Assembly (NCBI RefSeq): GCF_000247605.1
Contig: NC_016894.1
Span: 2,655,732-2,719,731 of the forward strand
Reading direction: 5' to 3'
DNA length: 64,000 nucleotides
Source: Acetobacterium woodii DSM 1030
GTDB lineage: Bacteria > Bacillota > Clostridia > Eubacteriales > Eubacteriaceae
Shown here: positions 18,200-26,904 of the stretch, in pieces
How the letters are laid out: each line of letters starts with the position of its first letter
Numbering within the stretch: the stretch's first letter is position 1
The notes under the pieces: model-generated
Seen by the model: the letters and a program-made list of their open reading frames with translations, nothing else
The model's database searches: none
What the model was told of the DNA's origin: nothing
Position numbers and translations under genes: made by a program

Positions 18200-18817
18200 T
18201 TATGACAGGGTTGATAAACCGGCCGCTGATTTAAGCGCCAGAAGTGTTGACCCCAGCGTTAACCCGGCCGATACAATCTCTAACCCAATAACTGGAATTG
18301 CTGCTTTTTTATAAGAAACCTGGTATACAACGGCAAGTCCAATAATTGTCAGTACAATCTGCCAAATATTAAAAACACTAAAAATTCCGGCAAAAAATGC
18401 AACCCAATCCATCTCAGCCGTCGCTTTTATATCGATTGGCTTTAAAAAAACAATATTTAAAATCGTTTGAAAAATCTTGGGAAAATAAGTCAAACCCACA
18501 ATATAGGCTGCGATTTTAAAGGAACCTTCTCCGCCCATTTTTTTTAGGACCAGATTAAATATCGCGGCCTTAACCATTACGGCTATGGCTAAACCAATTA
18601 TTACCGAAATAATTCCGCCGCCAATCGCCATTCCCTTTACCAGTCCCTGCTGTTCTGCCGGAATATCAAGCGTACTCACCTGAGCCCCTGCAAGCACCGC
18701 AGTTAAGCCAACAATGATTAACAGTATCACAATCGGTATTAACAATGATACCTTCTCTTTCTCAGCAACCTGCTTAAAAAATTTCACCGGATTAATTAAT
18801 AAATTCAAGTAATTCAT
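18200..18817 (-). CDS. Yip1-domain integral membrane protein
   Basis: A 205-residue protein with five hydrophobic helices and the Yip1-type N-terminus LINPVKFFKQVAEKEK. Function of bacterial Yip1 proteins is not known. It lies 113 bp downstream of a MacB-like permease gene on the same strand, in a block with an ATPase and a secreted protein, and may be a membrane partner of that exporter. Confidence 0.75.
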   Translation of the reverse strand: MNYLNLLINPVKFFKQVAEKEKVSLLIPIVILLIIVGLTAVLAGAQVSTLDIPAEQQGLVKGMAIGGGIISVIIGLAIAVMVKAAIFNLVLKKMGGEGSFKIAAYIVGLTYFPKIFQTILNIVFLKPIDIKATAEMDWVAFFAGIFSVFNIWQIVLTIIGLAVVYQVSYKKAAIPVIGLEIVSAGLTLGSTLLALKSAAGLSTLS

Positions 18818-18930
18818 TTCTTCTCTTTCTCCTTTTTATTTCTGTTTTAATTTATATTGCAATCAAATCATCACTAAGTGAATCGTTTCCCGCTCGTGTT
18901 ATCACCTTAGCTAAATTAAAAATGATCGAT

Positions 18931-20226
18931 TTACTCACTTCTGATTGCATCCAACGAACTAAGATTAGCGGCCTTAATCGCTGGCCGTACCCCCGATAAT
19001 AATCCTACCAATGCCGAAAAAAGCAATGCAAAAATTACCAGTCCCGGAGTGATGTATGAAATATTGGCGTTTCCATTACCACCAATAAAAAATCCGGCAA
19101 TCAGATTAATCAGCAGTGATAAGAGTACACTAATAATAATACCAACCATCCCGCCAATTAAACCAATCATTGTTGATTCGGCAATAAACATATTTCGAAT
19201 ATCCGAAATGGATGCCCCAATCACCTTCATAATCCCTATTTCTTTGGTCCGTTCATAAATAGACATCGTCATTGTATTGACAATCCCAATACACGCAACT
19301 AACAGCGCTACACCGCCAATTCCACCTAATAAAATTTGCAGCATCTGAAAAACGCTACCCATCGAATCTAAAATCTGCTGCATTGAAAACACGGTGAATT
19401 TCAAACCTTCAATTTCACCGGTAACATCATTGACAACCGATGAATCTTCAACCGTCACTAATACTTCTGAGTATCCGGTTTTTTTAATATTCACTTTCTT
19501 GCCGGTTTGCCATTCGTTTAGTTCCGTCACTAATTTATAATCAGAGATGATCGAATAATCCTCATTTCCGCCCGTTGATTCCAATACCCCGCTCACTCTT
19601 AGTTTTTGGGTCCGCTGTTCTTCTTCACCTTTTTCATTTGTTCGTTTGATTACCAAGGTAATATTCTGGCCGATTAAATCTTCCGGTTTTACCGAACTCT
19701 TTTCAGATTTAGCCGATGCCCCACTATAAGTATAAGAGGTTAAAACATCTTTACCCAGGATTACGCTATTTTCATCGTTAGCACCTGGTTTTCGGCCACT
19801 GGTGGTCTCGTAACGCATATCATCTAAAACCCCATAATCAACCCCCATAAGGGAGACACTATATTGCTCACGATCAACTTCAATTTCACCACCGCTGAGG
19901 TTTACCACCGGTGTCACTGCCGTCACACCATCAATTTTTTTCAAGTCTTTAATTGCGTCATCATTTAAGATCGACTTATCCTTTTTGTTTCCACCACTCA
20001 TCGAGGGCACACCCATGGATGACAAATCCTGATAAACCTGAAGCGTTGTCACTGAACCAATCCCCGACAACTCATCGGTAATACTTTTCTGAGCGCCATT
20101 TCCAATCGATACCATCACAATAATCGATGCTGTTCCGATTACCACGCCAATGATGGTGAGAATGGTCCGAAATTTCATCCGCCAGAGATTCTCCCATGAT
20201 AATCGCAGGAGTTCTTGCTTATTCAC
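18931..20226 (-). CDS. MacB/FtsX-type ABC transporter permease
   Basis: A 431-residue permease with the MacB layout: an N-terminal helix after LRLSWENLWRMKFRTILTII, a large extracellular domain (about 45-290) and three C-terminal helices around GGIGGVALLVACIGIVNTMT and ERTKEIGIMKVIGA. Such proteins export peptides or lipoproteins or transmit mechanical signals rather than import solutes. It follows the secreted CARDB-like protein by 12 bp and belongs with the ATPase at 21151-21840. Confidence 0.88.
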   Translation of the reverse strand: MNKQELLRLSWENLWRMKFRTILTIIGVVIGTASIIVMVSIGNGAQKSITDELSGIGSVTTLQVYQDLSSMGVPSMSGGNKKDKSILNDDAIKDLKKIDGVTAVTPVVNLSGGEIEVDREQYSVSLMGVDYGVLDDMRYETTSGRKPGANDENSVILGKDVLTSYTYSGASAKSEKSSVKPEDLIGQNITLVIKRTNEKGEEEQRTQKLRVSGVLESTGGNEDYSIISDYKLVTELNEWQTGKKVNIKKTGYSEVLVTVEDSSVVNDVTGEIEGLKFTVFSMQQILDSMGSVFQMLQILLGGIGGVALLVACIGIVNTMTMSIYERTKEIGIMKVIGASISDIRNMFIAESTMIGLIGGMVGIIISVLLSLLINLIAGFFIGGNGNANISYITPGLVIFALLFSALVGLLSGVRPAIKAANLSSLDAIRSE

Positions 20227-20238
20227 ACCATCACCTCG

Positions 20239-21111
20239 CTATGCGCCAATTCCAAAGACCACCCGGAGAAATTTCTGGAAGGCATTTTCGTCACTCTTAT
20301 CAGTGCTTTGAACCGGCGTTTCTTCTGAAACAATGGTAATATTTTTTTCAATCGTCCGTTCATTATTAAAACTATCCATATATTTAAGGCTAATTTTCCC
20401 CGGAAATTCCCCTTTATCAGCAGTTGTTACATCTGTCGAAAAATTGTCGCTATCATCTTTTTCATAGGTGCCATAATATTCGTAACTTTTTGAAAAAGTC
20501 AATCCATCGCCGGAAATACTAAGCTGTACCCCGCGCACCGGATTGGAACCAAAGTTGGCAATTTCAAATTCAACCGGTGTTACGCCTTTATCATTTTTCT
20601 TTAAAACGACACGGTCAGGGGCAATAATTGACATTGAATCGCTTTCATTAATAACAACACCAACTGTTTCGGTAAAATTATATGTCTCTCCCCCCCATGT
20701 TTCACAATTAATTTGCAGGTTCAGATTATAATTTTTTGCTTCAGCATTTGGTGAAGTCACCATTGGAATCTCGATGGTGGCACTTTCTCCTGAAAGAATT
20801 TTCTCTAAATAAAAATGACTCCCGCTGCCAACCATCGAAAATACCCCTAGATCCTCGGCACCCGACTGCGATAAGACGTCTAATGTTACATTATTGGCAT
20901 TATAATCGCCATGGTTTGTTAACGTAATCATCATTTTGAACTCTTTTCCCGGCGAGACAGTCACCGGGTCAAAGGTTACCGAACTAATTTGAAGCAATGG
21001 CTGTTCTGGTGCGGCTAAAACTCCCGGTGCCAGCGATAACGCCAACAGGGCTACCATCAGTAGCGGTATCATTGCTTTAAAGATCTTTTTTGTTATGCTT
21101 TTTTGTTTCAT
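20239..21111 (-). CDS. Secreted protein with CARDB/COG1361-type repeats, exporter accessory
   Basis: A 290-residue protein with a clear signal peptide (KKIFKAMIPLLMVALLALSL, cleavage probably after VLAA) and two immunoglobulin-like repeats of the CARDB/S-layer COG1361 type (SVTFDPVTVSPGKEFKMMIT; VEFEIANFGSNPVRGVQLSI). The C-terminus FQKFLRVVFGIG is hydrophobic. ATG 21111 is chosen because it follows ATGGAGG, while ATG 21123 is part of that ribosome site. Encoded between the ATPase and permease, it may be an extracellular adaptor analogous to MacA. Confidence 0.78.
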   Translation of the reverse strand: MKQKSITKKIFKAMIPLLMVALLALSLAPGVLAAPEQPLLQISSVTFDPVTVSPGKEFKMMITLTNHGDYNANNVTLDVLSQSGAEDLGVFSMVGSGSHFYLEKILSGESATIEIPMVTSPNAEAKNYNLNLQINCETWGGETYNFTETVGVVINESDSMSIIAPDRVVLKKNDKGVTPVEFEIANFGSNPVRGVQLSISGDGLTFSKSYEYYGTYEKDDSDNFSTDVTTADKGEFPGKISLKYMDSFNNERTIEKNITIVSEETPVQSTDKSDENAFQKFLRVVFGIGA

Positions 21112-21150
21112 CTTTTCCTCCATTTTCTCAACTCCTATTTATTTTAAATT

Positions 21151-21840
21151 TTATTGGCTGACCGAACGTTCAATCACACCATCGCGCATATGGATAACCT
21201 TCGAGCAATATTTAGCGGCTTCCGGATCATGGGTAACAATGACAAACGTCTGATTATCCTCCCGATTCAAACGACTGATCATATCCATAATATCCTCACT
21301 TGTCTTTGAATCAAGATTTCCGGTCGGTTCATCGGCAAGGATGATTTCCGGATGATTGACCAAAGCTCTGGCAATACTGACCCGTTGTTGCTGCCCACCG
21401 GATAACTCACTCGGCTTATGGTTCATCCGTTCGACCAGACCGACGACCTCCAACGCTTCGATTGCCCGTTCTTTCCTGATTTCCTTTTTGACGCCGGCAA
21501 AAGTAAGTGCTAAAGCAACATTTTCCATTGCCGTCATCGTGGAAATAAGATTATAGGATTGGAAAATAAAGCCTAAATGCTCGCGTCTAAATAAGCATAA
21601 TTGATTTTCAGTCATGTCGCTGATCCGATAATCGCGGATCATAATTTCTCCTGATGTTGGCGGAACCAATCCCCCCAAAACATTTAAAAAAGTAGATTTT
21701 CCTGATCCGGAAGGGCCAAGTAGTGCTACCATTTCGCCTTGCTCAATATCAAGATTAATCCCTTTTAAAATATTAATATCTGTTTTTCCCAGTTTAAAGT
21801 CTTTTTTTAAATCTCTAACTTGTATAAAAATCAATTTCAC
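21151..21840 (-). CDS. MacB/LolD-type ABC transporter ATP-binding protein
   Basis: A 229-residue ATPase with Walker [10 protein letters not shown], signature [15 protein letters not shown], Walker B IILADEPTGNLD and H-loop FVIVTHDPE, the pattern of LolD/MacB exporters. It should pair with the permease at 18931-20226. The start is uncertain: the first codon is GTG overlapping GAGGGGG, and a TTG two codons later (21834) has better spacing. Confidence 0.87.
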   Translation of the reverse strand: MKLIFIQVRDLKKDFKLGKTDINILKGINLDIEQGEMVALLGPSGSGKSTFLNVLGGLVPPTSGEIMIRDYRISDMTENQLCLFRREHLGFIFQSYNLISTMTAMENVALALTFAGVKKEIRKERAIEALEVVGLVERMNHKPSELSGGQQQRVSIARALVNHPEIILADEPTGNLDSKTSEDIMDMISRLNREDNQTFVIVTHDPEAAKYCSKVIHMRDGVIERSVSQ

Positions 21841-21907
21841 CCCCTCATCTCAATATGATTCATTTCATATAATGTTGCTTATTATTATAACATAATCGCG
21901 TTAATAT

Positions 21908-22732
21908 TTATTCAAGATTTAAGTGATTTTTCATAATATATTGCGTTATATAATAAAAAACACCGCATAAAATAACATTAGTCAAAGTTGAAACGTTAAT
22001 AAACAAAGATAATATCTGCATCATTTCGGGACCTTCTGAGGCAAAATCCTCCAGATTACCAATCGCTAGAATGCCCATCACTATTGATCCGATTATTTGC
22101 AATACGATGGTAATCACAATATAAGCACCAAAGGATGCAATAATCCGGTGTTGACTAAACATCTGTCCAATCGCAATGGATGCATAAATCATCAGAATTG
22201 AGGCAATTGTACTGACAAAAACAAGCAGCGTTGTTTCAAAAATGACCGTATTAAGATTCATTCCAAATGTATTATAAAAATCGGTATAAGCGCTATTGAT
22301 AGTTTGGAAAAAGTCCAACATCGTAAAAGTACCTAATGAAAAAATAAAAAAAGTAACCGCATAAATTAGCGTACAAATAATTGACCACATCAGTCCGATT
22401 AGTAATTTAGACAAAACCAACTCCCAAGTCTTAACTGGCAGACTGAACATAAGATACCCTTCATCGGTAAACAGATTTTTATAAAATCGCTGAATAATAA
22501 TAACTAACGTCATCACAGATAAGGCGATAATAAAAATAAAATACAATGTAAAACAAATACCCAAAATAACTTCTGCCACCGGGTTGGAAGCAACATTGTC
22601 AGAGAAAAAATCCGGTGCTCCAAAACTTAAAACAAGTTTAGTAACGATCGTTAAAATGAGTAGTGCCCCATATAAGGGTAAAAACACTCTCTTGGTAGCC
22701 TTCAATTCATTTTTTAACAGCTTTGTTAACAT
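21908..22732 (-). CDS. ABC-2 type transporter permease
   Basis: A 274-residue protein with six hydrophobic helices and the N-terminus LTKLLKNELKATKRVFLPLY, plus LFTDEGYLMFSLPVKTWELVLSKLL, which is typical of permeases in GntR-controlled (YtrA-type) operons. It overlaps the ATPase gene upstream by seven bases. Likely a Gram-positive envelope-stress or lantibiotic-type exporter; the substrate is unknown. Confidence 0.82.
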   Translation of the reverse strand: MLTKLLKNELKATKRVFLPLYGALLILTIVTKLVLSFGAPDFFSDNVASNPVAEVILGICFTLYFIFIIALSVMTLVIIIQRFYKNLFTDEGYLMFSLPVKTWELVLSKLLIGLMWSIICTLIYAVTFFIFSLGTFTMLDFFQTINSAYTDFYNTFGMNLNTVIFETTLLVFVSTIASILMIYASIAIGQMFSQHRIIASFGAYIVITIVLQIIGSIVMGILAIGNLEDFASEGPEMMQILSLFINVSTLTNVILCGVFYYITQYIMKNHLNLE

Positions 22733-23421
22733 TTGAATACCTCCCTGAATAATCCATCGACAGACTTATTGTATTTTTCCCGCACTTCATCAACTGAAGA
22801 CGTCAGTGTAATTTCACCGTTTGAGATAAAAATAATATCATCCAGTATTTGTTCAATGTCGGCAATCAAGTGCGTTGAAATAATAACTGAGGCATCTTCC
22901 TGATAATTCGTGATAATGGTATTGAGGATATAATCGCGAGCCGCCGGATCAACCCCACCGATAGGTTCATCAAGTAGATAAAGCTGTGCCGAACGACTCA
23001 TAACAAGAATCAATTGAACCTTTTCTTTTGTTCCTTTTGACATCGTTTTAAGCCGTTCCTCAGGACTAATATTTAAATCCTTTAGCATATTTTCAGCTTT
23101 AATTCGATTAAAATCTTCATAAAAGTCTTCAAAAAAAGCGATGACGTCATTAACTTTCATCCATGAATTCAGATATGTTTGTTCGGATAAATAAGATGTT
23201 ATATTTTTAGTATGAACCCCCGGAGCCACTCCGTCAATGGTAATCTCCCCGGCGGTTGGAACCAGTAAACCGGTTGCTATTTTAATTAAGGTACTTTTAC
23301 CGCTGCCGTTTGGCCCCAGTAAACCAATGATCCGTCCTCTGGAAATCTCTAAATCGACTTGCGATAAGGCCGTCTTTTTGCCAAACTTTTTGGTCAAATT
23401 TTTAGCGTTTAGTATGCTCAT
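22726..23421 (-). CDS. ABC transporter ATP-binding protein, YtrB-like
   Basis: A 231-residue ATPase with Walker A GPNGSGKST and Walker B LYLLDEPIGGVDP. The signature loop reads MSKGTKEKVQLILVMSR, the degenerate LSGGQ form seen in YtrB-type proteins, and the switch His is in ISTHLIAD. It lies one base downstream of the GntR regulator gene and overlaps its permease partner. Confidence 0.87.
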   Translation of the reverse strand: MSILNAKNLTKKFGKKTALSQVDLEISRGRIIGLLGPNGSGKSTLIKIATGLLVPTAGEITIDGVAPGVHTKNITSYLSEQTYLNSWMKVNDVIAFFEDFYEDFNRIKAENMLKDLNISPEERLKTMSKGTKEKVQLILVMSRSAQLYLLDEPIGGVDPAARDYILNTIITNYQEDASVIISTHLIADIEQILDDIIFISNGEITLTSSVDEVREKYNKSVDGLFREVFKC

Positions 23422-23422
23422 C

Positions 23423-23791
23423 TTAGTTTTCCTCTTCTTCAGTTTTTTCCATTAATGCTAATATCTCAGGCTTAGTCAAGCCCAGTTTTTTCATTTTTTC
23501 TAAAAATGCATCAATTTCGTGAACTGCTATCGTTTTTTTTGCTTCCTCAATCACTTTTAAATCCTCCGTAATAAATCGACCACTGGTTCTTTGTGCAAAC
23601 ACAAGCCCCATCCGTTCCAGTTCAGCTAACGATTTTTGCATCGTGTTGGGATTTACACCGGCATCCATAGCTAACTCGCGAACCGATTCAAGTTTATCAC
23701 CAGGTGCGTAAACACCCGAGACAATTCGTAATTCTATTTGTTCCACCAACTGCTTATAGATGGGTCGGTCGGAATCGATGTACCAGTTCAT
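23423..23791 (-). CDS. GntR-family transcriptional regulator, YtrA subfamily
   Basis: A 122-residue repressor with an N-terminal winged helix (PIYKQLVEQIELRIVSGVYA; LAMDAGVNPNTMQKSLAELE) and a short effector-less C-terminal helix region, the length and order typical of YtrA. It heads the regulator-ATPase-permease operon and most likely represses it through the inverted repeat just upstream. Ribosome site AAGGAGG precedes the ATG. Confidence 0.88.
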   Translation of the reverse strand: MNWYIDSDRPIYKQLVEQIELRIVSGVYAPGDKLESVRELAMDAGVNPNTMQKSLAELERMGLVFAQRTSGRFITEDLKVIEEAKKTIAVHEIDAFLEKMKKLGLTKPEILALMEKTEEEEN

Positions 23792-23814
23792 TCTGGCCTC
23801 CTTGTTTTTGTATT

Positions 23815-23838
23815 ATTGTATTACTTATATAATACAAT
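23815..23838 (-). promoter_or_regulatory. Probable operator of the YtrA-type regulator
   Basis: A perfect inverted repeat ATTGTATTA-N6-TAATACAAT lies 24 bp upstream of the GntR gene, overlapping the likely core promoter. Position and symmetry fit an autoregulatory site of a GntR dimer. Confidence 0.7.
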
Positions 23839-23876
23839 AAATCAACTTTAAATAATTGTCAAGACTTAAAACAAAA

Positions 23877-23896
23877 AGAACCTCAATTGAGGTTCT
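23877..23896 (-). terminator. Terminator hairpin with T-run, distal copy flanking family B element
   Basis: AGAACCTC / GAGGTTCT stem with an AATT centre, followed on the minus strand by TTTTGTTTT. It is nearly identical to the hairpin at 24075-24094 on the other side of the family B element. This one keeps the T-run, so it is probably the original terminator of the chemoreceptor gene. Confidence 0.8.
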
Positions 23897-24074
23897 CGAG
23901 GTTGCCAATAAACGACCGTACCGACCAATTGTTAATCTGTTGTATGCACGCAATTCGGACAGTTGCAATTAAAGATTTGGCTAATGAAAGCTTTTTCGTG
24001 GCAACTGTTCGCCTTGAGGCACACAACATGATCGAACAATTGTCGGTCCTCCGTTATCTTTTTTGACAGTCTGA
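23897..24074 (-). repeat. Family B palindromic element, copy 1 (178 bp)
   Basis: An imperfect long palindrome: the left part ACCGACCAATTGTTAATC mirrors the right part ending GAACAATTGTCGGT, with further matching inside (GACAGTTGC / GCAACTGTT). A second copy of exactly the same length lies at 55815-55992. No coding capacity. Both copies are oriented the same way and both sit between a duplicated terminator hairpin. Confidence 0.9.
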
Positions 24075-24094
24075 AGAACCTCAATTGCGGTTCT
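24075..24094 (-). terminator. Terminator hairpin, gene-proximal copy flanking family B element
   Basis: Stem AGAACCGCAATTGAGGTTCT (minus strand) two bases after the chemoreceptor stop. It lacks a T-run because the family B element follows directly. It differs from its partner at 23877-23896 by one base. Confidence 0.75.
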
Positions 24095-24096
24095 CA

Positions 24097-26718
24097 TCAC
24101 AGTTCTCGTATTTCAAAAGCGCTAACCATTTGCTTAAGTATTTGGGATTGGCCTGATAGTTCTTCACTGGCGGCAGCACTTTGCTCTGCTGTCGCCGAAT
24201 TATTTTGAACGACTCTGGAAACCTGTTCGATCCCCTGATTAATTTGTTCAATTTCATTGGCCTGATCCTTTGATGCTTGAGCAATTGCTGCCAAAAGATC
24301 ACTGACTTTTTCAATTTCAGAGGAAATTGCCTTCAAACTTTCACCCGTATCATCGGCTGCTTTTGTTCCCGCTTCAACTTTATCAAACGATTTTTCAATC
24401 AATTCAGCTGTTTCTCTTACAGCGTTACTGCTAAGTTCCGACAAATGTCTCACTTCCTGGGCAACTACGGCAAACCCTTTGCCATGTTGTCCTGCGCGGG
24501 CCGCTTCTACGGCCGCATTTAATGCCAACACATTGGTTTGAAAAGCAATATCATCAATAACCTTGATAATTTTAGAAATATTGTTTGCTGACTCATTAAT
24601 TTCAACCATTGCGGTAATCATTTGCTGCATTTTTGCATTGCCAACTTCGACGTTTTTACTAACCGCAATCACCATTTCATTGGCTTCTTTTGATCGTTTC
24701 GCATTATATTTTGTATCATCGGCCACTTCCTCAATCGATGCTGTTAATTCTTCAATCGAACTGGCTTGTTCCGTTGTCGCCTGGGCTAATGCCTGACCGG
24801 TGTCAGAAATTTGTATCGCTCCGTTTTCGACCTGGGTAGAAACCGTATTAATATCCGAAAGGGTGGTGCTGAGTCTCATATTAATATCATTTAGGGATTT
24901 CTTGATATTTGAAAAATCCCCCCTGAATTCCGAAGTAATTTCCTGATTAAGTTTGCCTTGTCCCATTGCTTCCAGGGTTTCGGTAATTTTTCTAACATAC
25001 CCTTCTAATGAAATAATGGTTTGGTTTAGATCTTTTTTTATTTTTGCATGATCGCCGTTATATTCGCCCCTTACCATGATCTGCAGATTACCTTGGGCCA
25101 GCTCCTGCAAAACCATTGATGCCTCTTTAATCGGTTCGATGACAGCATCTAAAGTCTGGTTAAAACCATCAATCATCAGCGCATATTCACCGCTGAATTT
25201 ACTGCTATCGCCACGATGACTCAAATCACCTTCGACCGCAATTTGCGCCATCATTTCTGTTTCACCAACCAACATATAAATATTTTCCATCATTTCAACC
25301 AATGTCGGAATCAAATAATCATTCTGACTGCGTTTGCCATTCTGTTTAAGTCCTTCTAAATCACTCAGGTCGCCATTGCGAATATGGCCTGCAATTTTTG
25401 TAATACTCAACAACAATCGTCGGATGCCATTAATTGATGCAGCGATTTCCGCATAAATCCCCAAATAATTTCCCTTCACAGCTTGTGTAAAATCATTTTG
25501 ATTCATTAGTCCAAGCACTTCATTTCCTTCCTGTAGAGCGCCTAATCCATCAATACAGGCATTAATACTCGTTTTAAACGTTTTAAAATCACCTTGATAA
25601 GGGTAGTTGATTTTATTGGGAATAATACCCTTACCAATTTGATTGACGCAGTCCGCAGCTACATTCAGAGGTGTCACAAGCGCATCAAGCGTATGATTAA
25701 AACCGACTAGAATTTCTTTAAAACCACCGCTAAAATTTTCCTCATTTCCTCTAATCTCCAATCGCCCCGCTACCGCTGCTTCGGATAACATAACTGATTC
25801 ATCAATTAGTGCTCTGACCGTTTGTATCGTTTGTATCAGCGCCGGTGTAATTTCATCCATTTCGTCGACGGGTTCAATATTAATCGCTACATTTCCCGCC
25901 GAAATTTGATGCATCGTTTGAATAACCGTATTTTGGAGATCATCTGCAAAATTATCCATGGCAGTCGCCATTTCCCCAATCTCGTCAGTGACACTCATAT
26001 GAAGCCGCATTCCCAAATGTCCCATGCTCATTTCTTTAATCATCGTTTTTATTTTTATCACCGGCCTGGTAATCGAGCCGGTAATAAACAAACTCAATAA
26101 TAACGAAAGTACCAATCCCAAAATCAGCAAGATCACTGTTATCATCGTTGAAGTCTCAGCAATCGCAACATTACTCGCTGCTGTATCTTTAACAATTTCA
26201 ATTTTAATTTCCATCATCTGCCGATAATGATCTTCAATTTTATTACGAATTGTTTCAAATTCCTCGCCATCCACAATCGCCGCTGCTTCTGTCGGTTTTC
26301 CGGCTCTTGTTAAGGTAATTATTTCTTCAACTTTTTTGTCATAATCATCTTTTAGTAAATAAGTTTCATCGGCAATTTGAATTGCTTCCGGGGATTTCAG
26401 CGTGGTCTCAAATGTTTTAAGATTTGAATCAAATTTCGCATTGCTCCGCGAAATTTCAATTTCAAGATTATCAATTTCTTCAGGTGTGGCTGCCCAAATC
26501 AAATCTTCGATTGTTACTGAAATATTCTGGAAAGCATCAACGATATAAACTAACTCCCCCAGCGGTTTGGCCATTTTCTGATAAAGATAAACATCCTGCT
26601 CACTGATTTTCTGGATTCCCGCAAGTCCCATTACCCCAATCCCGCCGGCGATTGCCGCAACGATAAAATATCCCAGAAGTATTTTCCTGCCAATTCTCAA
26701 GTTGTAAAACCATTTCAT
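24097..26718 (-). CDS. Methyl-accepting chemotaxis protein with multiple HAMP-like segments
   Basis: An 873-residue membrane chemoreceptor. TM1 is at about 13-32 and TM2 at about 190-212, bounding a four-helix-bundle sensor domain. A HAMP domain follows ([19 protein letters not shown]), then several HAMP-like repeats up to residue 600 (for example [19 protein letters not shown] and [20 protein letters not shown]). The signalling tip [20 protein letters not shown] is intact. It should control CheA activity in a polar array. The stacked HAMP region makes it long for a chemoreceptor. Neighbours give no ligand clue. Confidence 0.92.
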   Translation of the reverse strand: MKWFYNLRIGRKILLGYFIVAAIAGGIGVMGLAGIQKISEQDVYLYQKMAKPLGELVYIVDAFQNISVTIEDLIWAATPEEIDNLEIEISRSNAKFDSNLKTFETTLKSPEAIQIADETYLLKDDYDKKVEEIITLTRAGKPTEAAAIVDGEEFETIRNKIEDHYRQMMEIKIEIVKDTAASNVAIAETSTMITVILLILGLVLSLLLSLFITGSITRPVIKIKTMIKEMSMGHLGMRLHMSVTDEIGEMATAMDNFADDLQNTVIQTMHQISAGNVAINIEPVDEMDEITPALIQTIQTVRALIDESVMLSEAAVAGRLEIRGNEENFSGGFKEILVGFNHTLDALVTPLNVAADCVNQIGKGIIPNKINYPYQGDFKTFKTSINACIDGLGALQEGNEVLGLMNQNDFTQAVKGNYLGIYAEIAASINGIRRLLLSITKIAGHIRNGDLSDLEGLKQNGKRSQNDYLIPTLVEMMENIYMLVGETEMMAQIAVEGDLSHRGDSSKFSGEYALMIDGFNQTLDAVIEPIKEASMVLQELAQGNLQIMVRGEYNGDHAKIKKDLNQTIISLEGYVRKITETLEAMGQGKLNQEITSEFRGDFSNIKKSLNDINMRLSTTLSDINTVSTQVENGAIQISDTGQALAQATTEQASSIEELTASIEEVADDTKYNAKRSKEANEMVIAVSKNVEVGNAKMQQMITAMVEINESANNISKIIKVIDDIAFQTNVLALNAAVEAARAGQHGKGFAVVAQEVRHLSELSSNAVRETAELIEKSFDKVEAGTKAADDTGESLKAISSEIEKVSDLLAAIAQASKDQANEIEQINQGIEQVSRVVQNNSATAEQSAAASEELSGQSQILKQMVSAFEIREL

Positions 26719-26769
26719 CTTCTTATCTCCCTATTGATTCCGCATTATAATAATCTTATTAAATAAAAT

Positions 26770-26814
26770 AACAGTGATAAAGAAAAACAGTTTTCCTGTT
26801 TTTTTATCACTGTT
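26770..26814 (-). terminator. Terminator of the UbiB-like kinase operon
   Basis: Long stem AACAGTGATAAA...AAACAG / CTGTTT...TTATCACTGTT in the 187-bp gap between the kinase stop and the chemoreceptor start, followed by ATTTTATTT on the minus strand. Confidence 0.7.
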
Positions 26815-26904
26815 AAAAGTCTAACATGTCATTTATGATCATATGTTAACGTTTGAGGAAGATAATATTAAATATCTGTTAATTCATATCTAAATGAGGT
26901 AAAT

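Noticed and set aside
23897-24074. Family B element as an insertion sequence or a group II intron
   Set aside because: Only 178 bp, no ORF and no intron domain V-like sequence seen; it can only be a non-autonomous element, although targeting of terminators is shared with class C introns.
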